This document shows, one piece after another, positions 35,498 through 43,797 of a stretch of 64,000 nt of DNA. The stretch lies in contig DASXEB010000017.1 of NCBI GenBank assembly GCA_036490335.1, forward strand, positions 62,001 to 126,000. The letters are read 5' to 3'. The DNA comes from Palsa-1392 sp036490335. Lineage in GTDB: Bacteria > Verrucomicrobiota > Verrucomicrobiia > Chthoniobacterales > UBA10450. Position 1 is the stretch's first letter. Each line of letters starts with the position of its first letter. The notes under the pieces are model-generated. The model worked only from the letters and a program-made list of their open reading frames with translations. It had not been told where the DNA came from and made no database searches. The position numbers and the translations under genes were made by a program.

Positions 35498-36090
35498 CGA
35501 CTCGCGCGCTCGAGCAAATCGTCGAGCCGGCGGCGCCAGTTGCGTCTTCGCTTTTCGTTAGGCCGGCGCGCCACGAGCAGGGAGTCGTGCCATTTGTTGC
35601 TCTCGTTGTCGTATTGCGGCAGGTTTTCCCATTGGGTCGAGGCTTCAAGAATTTCGAGTCCTGCATAACGAGCCGCCGCCCGCAAACCGTCCGGATAAAA
35701 ACGCCAGCAATCGACCGGATAGCGATGCTCGTCACCGGCCGACGGCGCGATGATGCAGCAAAGTCCGCCCGGTTTCAGCGCCCGCGCGATTTCGCGCATC
35801 GTCAGCCAGAAAAATTCCGTGTGCTCGAACGTCTGCCCGGAAATAATCACGTCGGCACCCGCGCTTTTTATCTCGCGCCAGCGATACGGATCGCGCAAAA
35901 CGACGTCGACATTTTTTCCCGCGGCCACGTCGAGCCCACGATAACGCCAGGGCGGCTGCGCGAAGAGCGGCCGATACGAGCCGTTAAAATCCTGGCTCCC
36001 GAGATCGAGAATGACAAGCGGTTCGGCGCGTTGCGCAGTCATATATTTCTCCGCAAAGGCGCGCATCTTGTCGAACGAGCTCGGATGCAT
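35494..36090 (-). CDS. Class I SAM-dependent methyltransferase
   Basis: A 198-residue methyltransferase: VILDLGSQDFNGSYRPLF (SAM-binding loop), YRGLDVAAGKNVDVVLRDPYRW, ADVIISGQTFEHTEFFW, and RALKPGGLCCIIAPSAGDEHRYPVDCWRFYPDG. This is the pattern of methyltransferases found in polysaccharide clusters. It closes the glycan island at the right edge. The N-terminus MHPSSFDKMRAFAEKY is typical. A pair of inverted nonamers (35492 and 35555) covers the convergent end. Confidence 0.85.
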   Translation of the reverse strand: MHPSSFDKMRAFAEKYMTAQRAEPLVILDLGSQDFNGSYRPLFAQPPWRYRGLDVAAGKNVDVVLRDPYRWREIKSAGADVIISGQTFEHTEFFWLTMREIARALKPGGLCCIIAPSAGDEHRYPVDCWRFYPDGLRAAARYAGLEILEASTQWENLPQYDNESNKWHDSLLVARRPNEKRRRNWRRRLDDLLERASR

Positions 36091-36178
36091 CGTTGTTATT
36101 CAATCGTGCGCGCGGCTTCTGCAATTGCCGGAATGAAATCGCATTTGCATTTGCGCGCCGCGGCAGAATTCTGAGCGC

Positions 36179-37579
36179 GTGCGCAAGACCCGAATCATCT
36201 GCACGCTCGGCCCAGCCTCGACGAACTCGGACACGATCCGGCAAATGATCGCGGCCGGCGCGGAGATTTTCCGGCTGAACATGAGCCACGCCGAGCACGA
36301 TTGGGTGCGCGAGATCGTACCGCGCGGACGAGCGCTTGCGCGCGAACTTGGACGCGAAGTCGCGATCCTGCTCGACACGCAGGGCCCGGCGATTCGCACC
36401 GGCATTTTGCCTAACGAATTGCCGCTTGCGGTCGGCGACATTCTCGAAATCACCGTGCGCGGCGCGAAGAGCGCCGAGCCGAAAAGCATTACGGTCAACT
36501 ACGACGAGCTGATCGACGACGTGTCGTTAGGCGACACGATTTTGCTCGATAACGGCGTGATGCAATTGCGTGTGCTCGCGAAAGGCGACAACCGCATCCG
36601 CTGCGCGGTGCTGACCGCGGGCACGCTCGGCTCGCATCGCCACGTCAATCTTCCCGGGGTGCATGTGAACCTGCCGGCGATGACGGAAAAGGACCGCGCC
36701 GACGTGTCGTTAGGCATGGAACTGGGCGTGGAATTTGTCGCGCTGAGTTTTGCGCGGCAGCGGCGCGATCTCGATGAGCTGCGCGATTTTCTAAAACAAG
36801 GCGGAAGCGCGGCGGCGGTCGTGGCGAAAATCGAAAGCGCGGAAGCTGTGCGTCAGCTCGACGAGATGATTCGCGGGGCGGACGCAGTCCTGATCGCGCG
36901 CGGCGATCTCGGGATTGAGTGCCCGATGGAAGAGCTGCCGATCGTGCAGCGGCGAATTGTGAAAAGCTGTTTGCACATTGGCCGGCCGGTGATCGTGGCG
37001 ACGCATCTGCTCGAGTCGATGGTGGAAAATCCGGTGCCGACGCGCGCTGAAATCACCGACGTGGCGAATGCGGTTTTCGAACAGGCGGACGCGATGATGC
37101 TGACCGGCGAGACGACTTCGGGTCGTTATCCGGTCGAGTGCGTGAAGGTGCTCGATCGCGTCGCGCGACGGATCGAGCGCAGCGGCGGGGCCGGTTATGC
37201 GCACGACGCGCTGCTCGAAAACGCGCGACAAAAAACGGTCGCGGCGGCGGTCGCGCTGGCCAATTCGCTCGCGCGCTCGAAGCTGATCGTCTTCACCCGG
37301 CGCGGGACGATGGCGCGGACGGTGGCGAATTCGCGGCCGCAGCACGCGCCGATTTTTGCCTTCACGCCTGACGAATGTGTTTGCCGTCAACTGCTGCTTT
37401 GCTGGGGAACGCATCCGGTCCGGATCGAATTCACCGACGATCCGAATGCGACGATCGAGGCCGCGGAAAAATATTTGCGCGCGGAGAAGCTGATTTTGCC
37501 TAACGACAAGCTGGTAATCATCAGCGACGTGCGCGCGGGCGTGGGGCGCTTCGATTGCGTGCAGTTGCGCGACGTTTGA
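36179..37579 (+). CDS. pyk: Pyruvate kinase
   Basis: A 466-residue pyruvate kinase. MRKTRIICTLGPASTNSDTI, RLNMSHAEHDWV, LLDTQGPAIRTG, VAKIESAEAV, ARGDLGIECPMEELP and ADAMMLTGETTSGRYPVE are the catalytic and metal-binding blocks. It makes pyruvate and ATP from phosphoenolpyruvate. The GTG start at 36179 gives the usual N-terminus. It is monocistronic, with a GC-rich hairpin after the stop. Four nonamer copies lie inside, at loops between blocks. Confidence 0.95.
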   Translation: MRKTRIICTLGPASTNSDTIRQMIAAGAEIFRLNMSHAEHDWVREIVPRGRALARELGREVAILLDTQGPAIRTGILPNELPLAVGDILEITVRGAKSAEPKSITVNYDELIDDVSLGDTILLDNGVMQLRVLAKGDNRIRCAVLTAGTLGSHRHVNLPGVHVNLPAMTEKDRADVSLGMELGVEFVALSFARQRRDLDELRDFLKQGGSAAAVVAKIESAEAVRQLDEMIRGADAVLIARGDLGIECPMEELPIVQRRIVKSCLHIGRPVIVATHLLESMVENPVPTRAEITDVANAVFEQADAMMLTGETTSGRYPVECVKVLDRVARRIERSGGAGYAHDALLENARQKTVAAAVALANSLARSKLIVFTRRGTMARTVANSRPQHAPIFAFTPDECVCRQLLLCWGTHPVRIEFTDDPNATIEAAEKYLRAEKLILPNDKLVIISDVRAGVGRFDCVQLRDV

Positions 37580-37588
37580 TTTGTTAAC

Positions 37589-37617
37589 GGCCGCGCGCGC
37601 AGATCGCGCACGCGGCC
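37589..37617. terminator. Candidate shared terminator hairpin between pyk and rpoD
   Basis: GGCCGCG at 37589-37595 pairs with CGCGGCC at 37611-37617, with a further CGCG/CGCG inner pairing. It lies between two convergent genes (stops at 37579 and 37634). There is no clear T run on either side, so the call is moderate. Confidence 0.5.
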
Positions 37618-37633
37618 GGAAATCAATATCGGC

Positions 37634-38497
37634 TTACGCTTCGGTCAGCTCGACGTCGACCGGGCGTTCTTTTTTGCTCAGCGCGCGACGCAATTTCGAG
37701 AGCGCGATGTTTTGCAACTGGCGAATACGCTCGCGCGTGACGCCGAATTTTTTGCCGACTTCCTCGAGCGTTTTCGGTTTTCCGCCATCGAGACCGAAAC
37801 GTGAAAAGATGATTTTGCGTTCGCGATCGTCGAGCACGTCGAGCAATCCGCCGACTTCGTTGCGCAGGTTTTTGTCGCGCAATAATTCGAACGGCGTTTG
37901 CGCCTCTTCGTCGCCAACGATTTCGCCGAACTCGGTCGAATCATCGTCGCTGATCGGCGCGTCGAGCGAGGCCGGCCGAATCGAAACGGTCTTCAATTGC
38001 GAAACTTTTCCAGCGGCAATGCCGATCTCTTCGCCGAGCTCGTCGTCGGTCGGTTCGCGGCCGAGCTCTTCGCTCATTTGCAGCGAGACGCGGCGCATTT
38101 TCGAAATTTTATCGACGAGATGCACGGGCAGCCGGATGGTCTTCGACTGATTGGCGAGCGCGCGTTTGATCGATTGTTTGATCCACCACGCGGCGTAGGT
38201 CGAAAGCTTCCCGCCTTTCGCCGGATCGAAACGCTCGACCGCTTTCATCAGGCCGATGTTCCCTTCCGAGACGAGGTCGAGCAGCGGCAACCCGAGGTTG
38301 GCGTAGTCGTGCGCGATCTTGACGACGAGCCGCAGGTTCGAGCGGATCATCAGGGCACGCGCTTCCTTGTCGCCTTTTTTAATTTTGGCGGCGAGTTCGA
38401 TCTCCTGCAGCGGGGTGAGAAGCGGGATTTGCCCGATCTCGCGCAGGTAAATTTTTATTCCAGTGTCGCTATCTTCAGCGGCCATATAAGTTCTCAT
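37634..38497 (-). CDS. rpoD: RNA polymerase sigma-70 factor (primary type, lacks region 1.1)
   Basis: A 287-residue sigma-70 of the RpoD/SigA class: region 1.2 (IKIYLREIGQIPLLTPLQE), region 2 (LRLVVKIAHDYANLGLPLLDLVSEGNIGLMKAVERFDPAKGGKLSTYAAWWIKQSIKRAL), region 3, and region 4 with the helix-turn-helix TLEEVGKKFGVTRERIRQLQNIALSKLRR. The acidic region 1.1 of E. coli RpoD is missing, so it is either a short primary sigma or a group 2 factor. Start options are 38497 and 38485. About 250 bp of non-coding sequence upstream probably holds its promoter. Confidence 0.9.
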   Translation of the reverse strand: MRTYMAAEDSDTGIKIYLREIGQIPLLTPLQEIELAAKIKKGDKEARALMIRSNLRLVVKIAHDYANLGLPLLDLVSEGNIGLMKAVERFDPAKGGKLSTYAAWWIKQSIKRALANQSKTIRLPVHLVDKISKMRRVSLQMSEELGREPTDDELGEEIGIAAGKVSQLKTVSIRPASLDAPISDDDSTEFGEIVGDEEAQTPFELLRDKNLRNEVGGLLDVLDDRERKIIFSRFGLDGGKPKTLEEVGKKFGVTRERIRQLQNIALSKLRRALSKKERPVDVELTEA

Positions 38498-38747
38498 GCG
38501 TTGGGTAAAAAGTTGATTCGTTGTGCCACGCGGCCCGGATGCGTTCGGGGGCCGGGCAAATGTGGAACAGGCTTTCTACCATGTCGGAAAGTATTTAACA
38601 AGGTTAAATATCGGAATTCAGACAGTGACTGGATGTTTGTTGTTCATTCTTGGGTCACTTGTCGAGCGCCAAATCGCGTCCGGGACAAAAAATCTTCGTC
38701 GGACGAGCGGGATTGCGAGGCCAAGACCCGGCGGCCGAGGGAACGGC

Positions 38748-39224
38748 CTAGTGCAAGATGTGGGAGTCGATTGTAGCCCAAGCCTCAACATCTTCTCGCG
38801 ACGTCGTCCGGTCCGGGCAGCGAACGGTCGTGATCGTATTGAAAACGACGGACGAAAACGGCAGCGAAATCGACCCCGCCAGCCGGCGTTTCGTCGCGTC
38901 GGGCAGCGCGCGATAAAGCAGGCTGACGTGCGGACCGTAACCGGCCGATTCGAGCTTTAACGATGCACGAAGTTGGGCCAGCGAGGGTTCGAGTTCGAAA
39001 CGGACGAAGAGTGTTTTCGTGAATTTTTCGCTCCAATCGACACCGTTGATTCGAAGATCGAACGGTCTCACATCAACTTTCGACAACTGCTCCGCCGAGC
39101 CGAGGCCGAGGGTCAGATGCGGCTCGAAAGTTGGCGCGTCGTGTTCCGCCGCGAGACGACGAATCGTTTCCAAAAAAAATGTGCGCGCCGGCTCCGCGGG
39201 AATGAGCCAAAAAACAATCGCCAT
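38748..39224 (-). CDS. Cyclic phosphodiesterase / 2H-phosphoesterase family protein
   Basis: A 158-residue 2H phosphoesterase-like protein. The two HxT/S motifs are PHLTLGLG near residue 35 and PHVSLLYR near residue 98. MAIVFWLIPAEPA at the start is typical of the plant-type cyclic nucleotide phosphodiesterase (CPDase) branch, which opens ADP-ribose 1'',2''-cyclic phosphate or 2',3'-cyclic nucleotides. The start at 39224 removes five doubtful upstream residues. It is divergent from the DUF2237 gene. Confidence 0.78.
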   Translation of the reverse strand: MAIVFWLIPAEPARTFFLETIRRLAAEHDAPTFEPHLTLGLGSAEQLSKVDVRPFDLRINGVDWSEKFTKTLFVRFELEPSLAQLRASLKLESAGYGPHVSLLYRALPDATKRRLAGSISLPFSSVVFNTITTVRCPDRTTSREDVEAWATIDSHILH

Positions 39225-39296
39225 TCTGCAAATGTGCACGGTGCCGCCGCGAACGAAAACCGCTGCAAGGCGCGGAGGTTGCCGCTAGATTTCGCG

Positions 39297-39656
39297 ATGC
39301 CCACCAACGTTCTCGGGACGGAATTGCGCGCCTGTTGCGGTGATCCGGCGACCGGCTTTTATCGCGACGGATATTGCCGCACCGGACCGGAAGACGTCGG
39401 CCTGCACACGGTCTGCGTGGAGATGACGCGCGATTTTCTCGATTACTCCGTGCTGATGGGGAACGATCTTGTGACGCCGCATCCGGAGTGGGGCTTTGCC
39501 GGCCTCGAGCCGGGCGACCGCTGGTGCATTTGCGTTTCGCGCTGGAAACAGGCGCTCGAGCGCGGCGTCGCTCCGCCGGTCGATCTGGAAGCGACGCACA
39601 GCTCGGCGCTCGAATTTGTCAGCCTCGAGGAGTTGCAGGCGCACTCGTTAGGCTGA
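39297..39656 (+). CDS. DUF2237 family protein
   Basis: A 119-residue DUF2237 protein: NVLGTELRACCGDPATGFYRDGYCRTGPEDVGLHTVC, MGNDLVTPHPEWGFAGLEPGDRWCICVSRWKQAL and a C-terminal ATHSSALEFVSLEELQAHS. The conserved cysteines and CxC suggest metal binding. The function is unknown. The gene ends with Ser-Leu-Gly-stop, formed by TCGTTAGGC plus TGA at 39645. Confidence 0.92.
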   Translation: MPTNVLGTELRACCGDPATGFYRDGYCRTGPEDVGLHTVCVEMTRDFLDYSVLMGNDLVTPHPEWGFAGLEPGDRWCICVSRWKQALERGVAPPVDLEATHSSALEFVSLEELQAHSLG

Positions 39657-39718
39657 GATTGGCGACCCGCGACGCTTGCGCATTCGCCGCGAGCAGAGTT
39701 AAATTTTTGTTCCGCCGA

Positions 39719-39792
39719 TGCCTCGTGGTGTAATGGTAGCACCAGAGATTCTGGATCTCTTTGTCAAGGTTCGAGTCCTTGCGAGGCAGCCA
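39719..39792 (+). tRNA. tRNA-Gln, anticodon CTG
   Basis: Acceptor TGCCTCG pairs with CGAGGCA; the D-arm, a five-pair anticodon stem AGAGA/TCTCT with loop TTCTGGA (anticodon CTG) and a T-arm CAAGGTTCGAGTCCTTG are all present. Discriminator G, CCA encoded (39790-39792). Its 3' half overlaps, on the opposite strand, the last codons of tadA. Confidence 0.93.
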
Positions 39793-40273
39793 ATCCGCCC
39801 GGCGCGGCGCGCCGCGCGCGGAAAAAATCCTGGAGCAAACTCGCCGATTCGTCGCGCAAAACGCCGGACGTGACTGCGCATTGATGATTGAGCGCAGGAT
39901 TCTGAAGCAGGTTTAACAAGCTGCCGGCCGCGCCGCCGCGCGGATCTTCACAGCCAAAAATCACTCGCCGCATTCGCGCATGCACGAGGGCGCCGGCGCA
40001 CATCGGGCACGGCTCTTTCGTCACGTAAAGATCGCAGCTCGTCAGGCGCCAGTCGCCGATCGCCGCCTCCGCCTGGGTGATCGCGAGCATCTCGGCGTGG
40101 GCGGTCGCGTCTTTCAAAAGCTCGACCTGGTTATAAGCGCGGCCGACGATTTTTCCTTCGCTGACAACGACGGCGCCGATCGGCACTTCCTCAGCCGCAA
40201 GCGCGCGCCGCGCCATCCGCAAGGCTTCGCGCATAAAAGAAACGTCGTTTGGCGGATCGAAAATCGTTTCCAT
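39764..40273 (-). CDS. tadA: tRNA adenosine(34) deaminase-like protein TadA
   Basis: A 169-residue cytidine/deoxycytidylate deaminase-fold protein. The zinc site is H59-A-E61 and P88-C-P-M-C92, and the TadA-type helices flank it. It converts A34 to inosine in tRNA-Arg. The last nine codons and the TGA stop lie inside the tRNA-Gln gene on the other strand, so the C-terminal tail (AASQGLEP) is antisense tRNA sequence. That tail is likely recent and dispensable. Some guanine deaminase relatives share this fold, but the FGCEDPRGGAAGS block fits TadA. Confidence 0.9.
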   Translation of the reverse strand: METIFDPPNDVSFMREALRMARRALAAEEVPIGAVVVSEGKIVGRAYNQVELLKDATAHAEMLAITQAEAAIGDWRLTSCDLYVTKEPCPMCAGALVHARMRRVIFGCEDPRGGAAGSLLNLLQNPALNHQCAVTSGVLRDESASLLQDFFRARRAAPGGLAASQGLEP

Positions 40274-40591
40274 TTCGCAAGTCCCGTTTGCAAAAACAGG
40301 CCGGCAGTTAAAGAACGCGGCGATGCCAACGACGAAAGAAAAATTTCATCCGACCCGCTCATCGGGTTTATCATTCGACGATGATTTTCTTTTTGGCGCC
40401 GAGTTTACCGAAGTCTGCGTCACCCGCTACGGATCGGGAATTTGCGCGGGCAAAAACGCAATTCGTCGGTGCGGCGATGTGTGCCGATCAGGGCTGAAGG
40501 AAAAGGAACCGGCTGCCTCGGCCTAACGAATTCGCGGCGAAAAATCCGCGCGAGACGACCGCGCGCCGCGGCAAAGACGAAATATCTTTGC
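40274..40591. other. Intergenic region, no supported gene
   Basis: About 318 bp between the divergent tadA and SYLF genes. Short open frames exist but have no ribosome site or recognisable product. One GCCTAACGA copy lies at 40521. Both promoters must be here; I see no clear -35/-10 pair. Confidence 0.6.
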
Positions 40592-41239
40592 ATGAAAAAG
40601 ATAACTCTTGCTCTCTTCGCCCTCTGCGTTGGCCTGACGACGAGCCGCGCCGCCACCGATCAGGAAGTCGTGAATGATTCGGTCGAAATCCTGCACCAAT
40701 TTTATCACCTGCCGGAGCATCAAATCCCGCGGCGCATCATGGAAAATGCGCGCGGCCTCGCGATCATGCGCGTGGTCAAGGCCGGCTTCGTTTTCAGCGG
40801 CAAAGGCGGGCAGGGCCTCGTCGTCGCGCGGACCGGCCACGGCTGGTCGGGGCCGTCGTTCATCGCGCTCGGCGGCGCAGGCTGGGGTTTGCAAATCGGC
40901 GCGCAGGTGACCGATTTTGTTTTCGTGCTGAACAACGAAGCCGCCGTCCGCGCCTTTTCGCGTGATGGCAATTTCAAACTCGGCGCCGATGTGAGCGCGG
41001 CCGCCGGCCCGGTCGGGCGCGACGCGCAAGCGGCGGTCACGCCCACGGCCGCAGTTTACTCCTACAGCCGGAGCCAGGGACTTTTCGCTGGCGTCTCGGT
41101 TGAAGGCGCCGTCATCGGCACCGAGAAGGACGCGAACACCCGCTACTACGGCCACCACGTCAGCGCGCGCGCGATCCTGCGCGGCAATGTTCCGGCGCCT
41201 GCGGGCGCGCGACGGTTACTCGCGGTTCTGAGTCGTTAG
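40592..41239 (+). CDS. Exported SYLF (Ysc84-like) lipid-binding protein
   Basis: A 215-residue protein with a signal peptide (MKKITLALFALCVGLTTSRA) and a SYLF domain: IPRRIMENARGLAIMRVVKAGFVFSGKGGQGLVVAR, WSGPSFIALGGAGWGLQIGAQVTDFVFVLNN, and AVYSYSRSQGLFAGVSVEGAVI. SYLF domains bind phosphoinositides in eukaryotes; the bacterial role is unknown. The TAG stop is part of a TCGTTAGGC copy at 41233. Confidence 0.9.
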   Translation: MKKITLALFALCVGLTTSRAATDQEVVNDSVEILHQFYHLPEHQIPRRIMENARGLAIMRVVKAGFVFSGKGGQGLVVARTGHGWSGPSFIALGGAGWGLQIGAQVTDFVFVLNNEAAVRAFSRDGNFKLGADVSAAAGPVGRDAQAAVTPTAAVYSYSRSQGLFAGVSVEGAVIGTEKDANTRYYGHHVSARAILRGNVPAPAGARRLLAVLSR

Positions 41240-41302
41240 GCAAAAAATCGAGCGCAAAGTTTCCGCTTTGCAGAAAGCCAGCGCCTGCGGCAGGATCGTC
41301 GC

Positions 41303-41818
41303 ATGCGCTGGCTTTTGATTTTATTTTGCCTGGCGATCGCCGCGCCTTTCGCGCGCGCGCAAAGCCAGGAAAATAAATTAATGGAGCGCATCATGCGTCC
41401 CGACATGTCGCTCACCTATTCCGGCCAAAACAAAGCCTTCGCCGGCACCGGCCTGACCGCGGCCGATCGGAAATTCGAGACGAAATCGTTTTATCCCGGC
41501 GATCTCGCTTTAACGAAAAGTTTCTGGGGCGCGAAAACATTTTCATCGAAAGGTTTCGCGATGGAAAAATACTCGCGCGCAAAAGCGATGGCCGACGTGC
41601 GAGAAAACGCGGAGATTGCTTTTGCGAGCACGGAATTTCCGACGCACAAAAGCGCGCTCATCCGCTCCTCACCCGAGGCGAACAAGAAAATCGAAACGCG
41701 CGACTATGCTGACAGCCGGCCGTTTCTGGTCAAAGGCACGCGCCAAAAAATTCTCAGCACGCAGAGTCATCCGCTCACGATCGACGAAGTGCGCGAGCTT
41801 CTGAACAAAAACAAATAA
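41303..41818 (+). CDS. Exported protein of unknown function
   Basis: A 171-residue protein with a signal peptide (MRWLLILFCLAIAAPFARA). The mature part contains repeated aromatic-basic patterns (KSFYPGDLALTKSFWGAKTFSSKGF) and ends in LTIDEVRELLNKNK, a short helix like the C-terminal motif of small exported Verrucomicrobial proteins. I cannot assign a function. It follows SYLF by 63 bp and may be co-transcribed. No nonamer copy lies in it. Confidence 0.7.
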   Translation: MRWLLILFCLAIAAPFARAQSQENKLMERIMRPDMSLTYSGQNKAFAGTGLTAADRKFETKSFYPGDLALTKSFWGAKTFSSKGFAMEKYSRAKAMADVRENAEIAFASTEFPTHKSALIRSSPEANKKIETRDYADSRPFLVKGTRQKILSTQSHPLTIDEVRELLNKNK

Positions 41819-41866
41819 GGCGCGCGCCGGCGGTTGCCGCGGCCGAAAGCTGGCGCACTTTTCGGA

Positions 41867-43054
41867 ATGAATCCGGCCGAAGCACTCGCGCGCCTGAAGA
41901 TCGGCGCGGCGCAGCTCGTGAGCGAGGCGGAGCTGCTGCAAAAGCTCTCGTTAGGCCGGCCGCTCCGCGTCAAGCTCGGGGTCGATCCGACGAGCTCCGA
42001 CCTGCATCTCGGGCACTCGGTTTTGCTGCGAAAATTGCGGCAATTTCAGGAGCTCGGGCACGAAGCGATTCTGATCATCGGCGATTTCACCGCCATGATC
42101 GGCGACCCGAGCGGCCGTTCCGTCACGCGGCCGCAACTGACGCACGAGGAAGTGCTCGCGCACGCGGAGAGTTATCGCGCGCAGGCCTTCCAGATTCTCG
42201 ATCCCGCGCGCACGCGGACGGCTTTCAACGGCGAATGGTTCGGGCCGATGTCGTTCGCGGAGGTAATAAAATTAAACAGCCGCCTAACTTTGCAGCAGCT
42301 ACTACAACGCGAAGATTTCAAGACGCGGCTCGCCAACGCGCAGCCGATCGGCGCGCACGAAATCCAATACCCGATCATGCAAGGCTGGGACTCGGTCCAG
42401 ATCGAAGCCGATGTCGAGCTCGGCGGCACCGATCAACTTTTCAATATTCTGGTCGGCCGCGAATTGCAAAAAGAAGAAGCCCAGCCGCAGCAGGTCGTGC
42501 TTTTGATGCCGATTCTCGAAGGGCTCGATGGCGGGCAGAAAATGAGCAAGAGCCTCGGCAATTATGTCGGCATCCGGGAATCGCCTAACGAAATGTTTGG
42601 CAAACTCATGAGCATTTCCGACGAGTTGATGGCGCGATATTACACCCTCCTGCTCGGTCGCGAGCTTCCGCGCGAGCTGCATCCGATGGAGGCGAAAAAA
42701 GAGCTCGCGCGCGAAATCGTCGCCACTTATCACCCGGCCGAAATCGCGCGACGCGCGCGCGCCGATTGGGAGCAGCGCTTCAGCGCGCGGCGTCTCGACC
42801 AGGCCGCGCTGCCGGAATTTTCGCCCGACGCGGCGGAGCGAAATCCGATCTCGCTCGTCGCCTCGGCCTACGCGGATGCCTTCGGCCTAACGAAATCGCG
42901 CGGCGAAATCCGGCGATTGTTCGAGCAAGGCAGCGTGCAGCTCGACGGCGAAAAAATTCGCGATCCGCAGGCGGCACTCGCCTTGACCACCGATCAGGTT
43001 TTGCGCCTCGACAAGACGCGCGCGGTCCGCATCAAAACGAAAAACGCGGCCTGA
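41867..43054 (+). CDS. tyrS: Tyrosyl-tRNA synthetase
   Basis: A 395-residue class Ic synthetase of the TyrRS-Z type. The HIGH-like motif is HLGH near residue 45-49 (SDLHLGHSVLL), KMSKS near 225, with GDFTAMIGDPSGRS between, and a C-terminal S4 RNA-binding domain (EIRRLFEQGSVQLDGEKI). It charges tRNA-Tyr. I chose the ATG at 41867, close to the usual N-terminus. Three nonamer copies lie inside. Confidence 0.95.
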   Translation: MNPAEALARLKIGAAQLVSEAELLQKLSLGRPLRVKLGVDPTSSDLHLGHSVLLRKLRQFQELGHEAILIIGDFTAMIGDPSGRSVTRPQLTHEEVLAHAESYRAQAFQILDPARTRTAFNGEWFGPMSFAEVIKLNSRLTLQQLLQREDFKTRLANAQPIGAHEIQYPIMQGWDSVQIEADVELGGTDQLFNILVGRELQKEEAQPQQVVLLMPILEGLDGGQKMSKSLGNYVGIRESPNEMFGKLMSISDELMARYYTLLLGRELPRELHPMEAKKELAREIVATYHPAEIARRARADWEQRFSARRLDQAALPEFSPDAAERNPISLVASAYADAFGLTKSRGEIRRLFEQGSVQLDGEKIRDPQAALALTTDQVLRLDKTRAVRIKTKNAA

Positions 43055-43073
43055 CCACGAGGCCCGACCGCGT
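43044..43073 (+). terminator. Candidate terminator hairpin at the tyrS stop
   Basis: ACGCGG at 43044-43049 pairs with CCGCGT at 43068-43073, with an inner CCT/AGG. The hairpin spans the tyrS stop and precedes the convergent SRPBCC gene. A short T-containing tail follows (CTTC), so efficiency is doubtful. Confidence 0.4.
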
Positions 43074-43095
43074 CTTCAATCGAGAAGCTTGTTCG

Positions 43096-43572
43096 TTAGG
43101 CCGAGACCGGATCGAGGATCGCAAACGACGGCGCACGCTCCATAACCGGCGCGGCGATTCCTTCGAAATGCGCGCGCAGGCTGCGCAGCTCCGAAGTCAA
43201 AAACGTGTCGACGAAGCCAAACTTCCGATCGAGCCACGCGTAGAGTTTGTTCTTGATTTCGTAGTGCACCGCAAGCGTCACTTCGGTGCAGTTGAAACGC
43301 AGCGGCGTGAATTCGACCAAACCCATCAGGTCGATGTTGCCGCCCCACGATTCAAACGCGAACTGGTCCGGCGATTCGCTTTCCATCGCTGCGACCACGG
43401 TGCGCGCTTCGAAGCCGAGCGGGCCGCGAAAACTGAAGTCGATCGTCTTCGAGGAGGTCACGGTCGCCTTTGTCACGCGGATGAATTGGCGGCGATACGA
43501 TTGAATGCTGGAAAGGCGCGTTTTGCACTCTTCCAGCGACTGGCTCATGTGAAGGGTTTTTTGTAGCAGCAT
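43096..43572 (-). CDS. SRPBCC-like protein
   Basis: About 158 residues from the ATG at 43572 (43548 and 43647 are alternatives). The strand-rich central region (SSKTIDFSFRGPLGFEARTVV, EFTPLRFNCTEVTLAVHYEIKNKLYAWLD) and the final long helix (FVDTFLTSELRSLRAHFEGI) match the START-like SRPBCC/DUF2505-type fold that binds hydrophobic ligands. Function unknown. The TAA stop is part of a nonamer copy at 43093. Confidence 0.6.
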   Translation of the reverse strand: MLLQKTLHMSQSLEECKTRLSSIQSYRRQFIRVTKATVTSSKTIDFSFRGPLGFEARTVVAAMESESPDQFAFESWGGNIDLMGLVEFTPLRFNCTEVTLAVHYEIKNKLYAWLDRKFGFVDTFLTSELRSLRAHFEGIAAPVMERAPSFAILDPVSA

Positions 43573-43797
43573 ATTTTTAGAGGTTGTTGCCGGATTTTTA
43601 GCAACGGTCGTGCCACGCGGTTTTTCCCTCGTAGCGAGCTTCGCCAAGGCTCATTTCATGTTTCGATCCGATACACAACTGTCATCATTCAGGTGCAATT
43701 CTTCCCGGCCCGCTGAATAGGTTTTCGTCCCTGCTCGAGCGAAAATTTGCGCGCAACCTGAGCTCGCGTCGTGATCCAAAAGCCGGCTGCGACGGGC

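Noticed and set aside
40323..40526. A 67-codon frame between tadA and SYLF
   Set aside because: No ribosome site, no recognisable product, and the codon pattern is unlike the neighbours.
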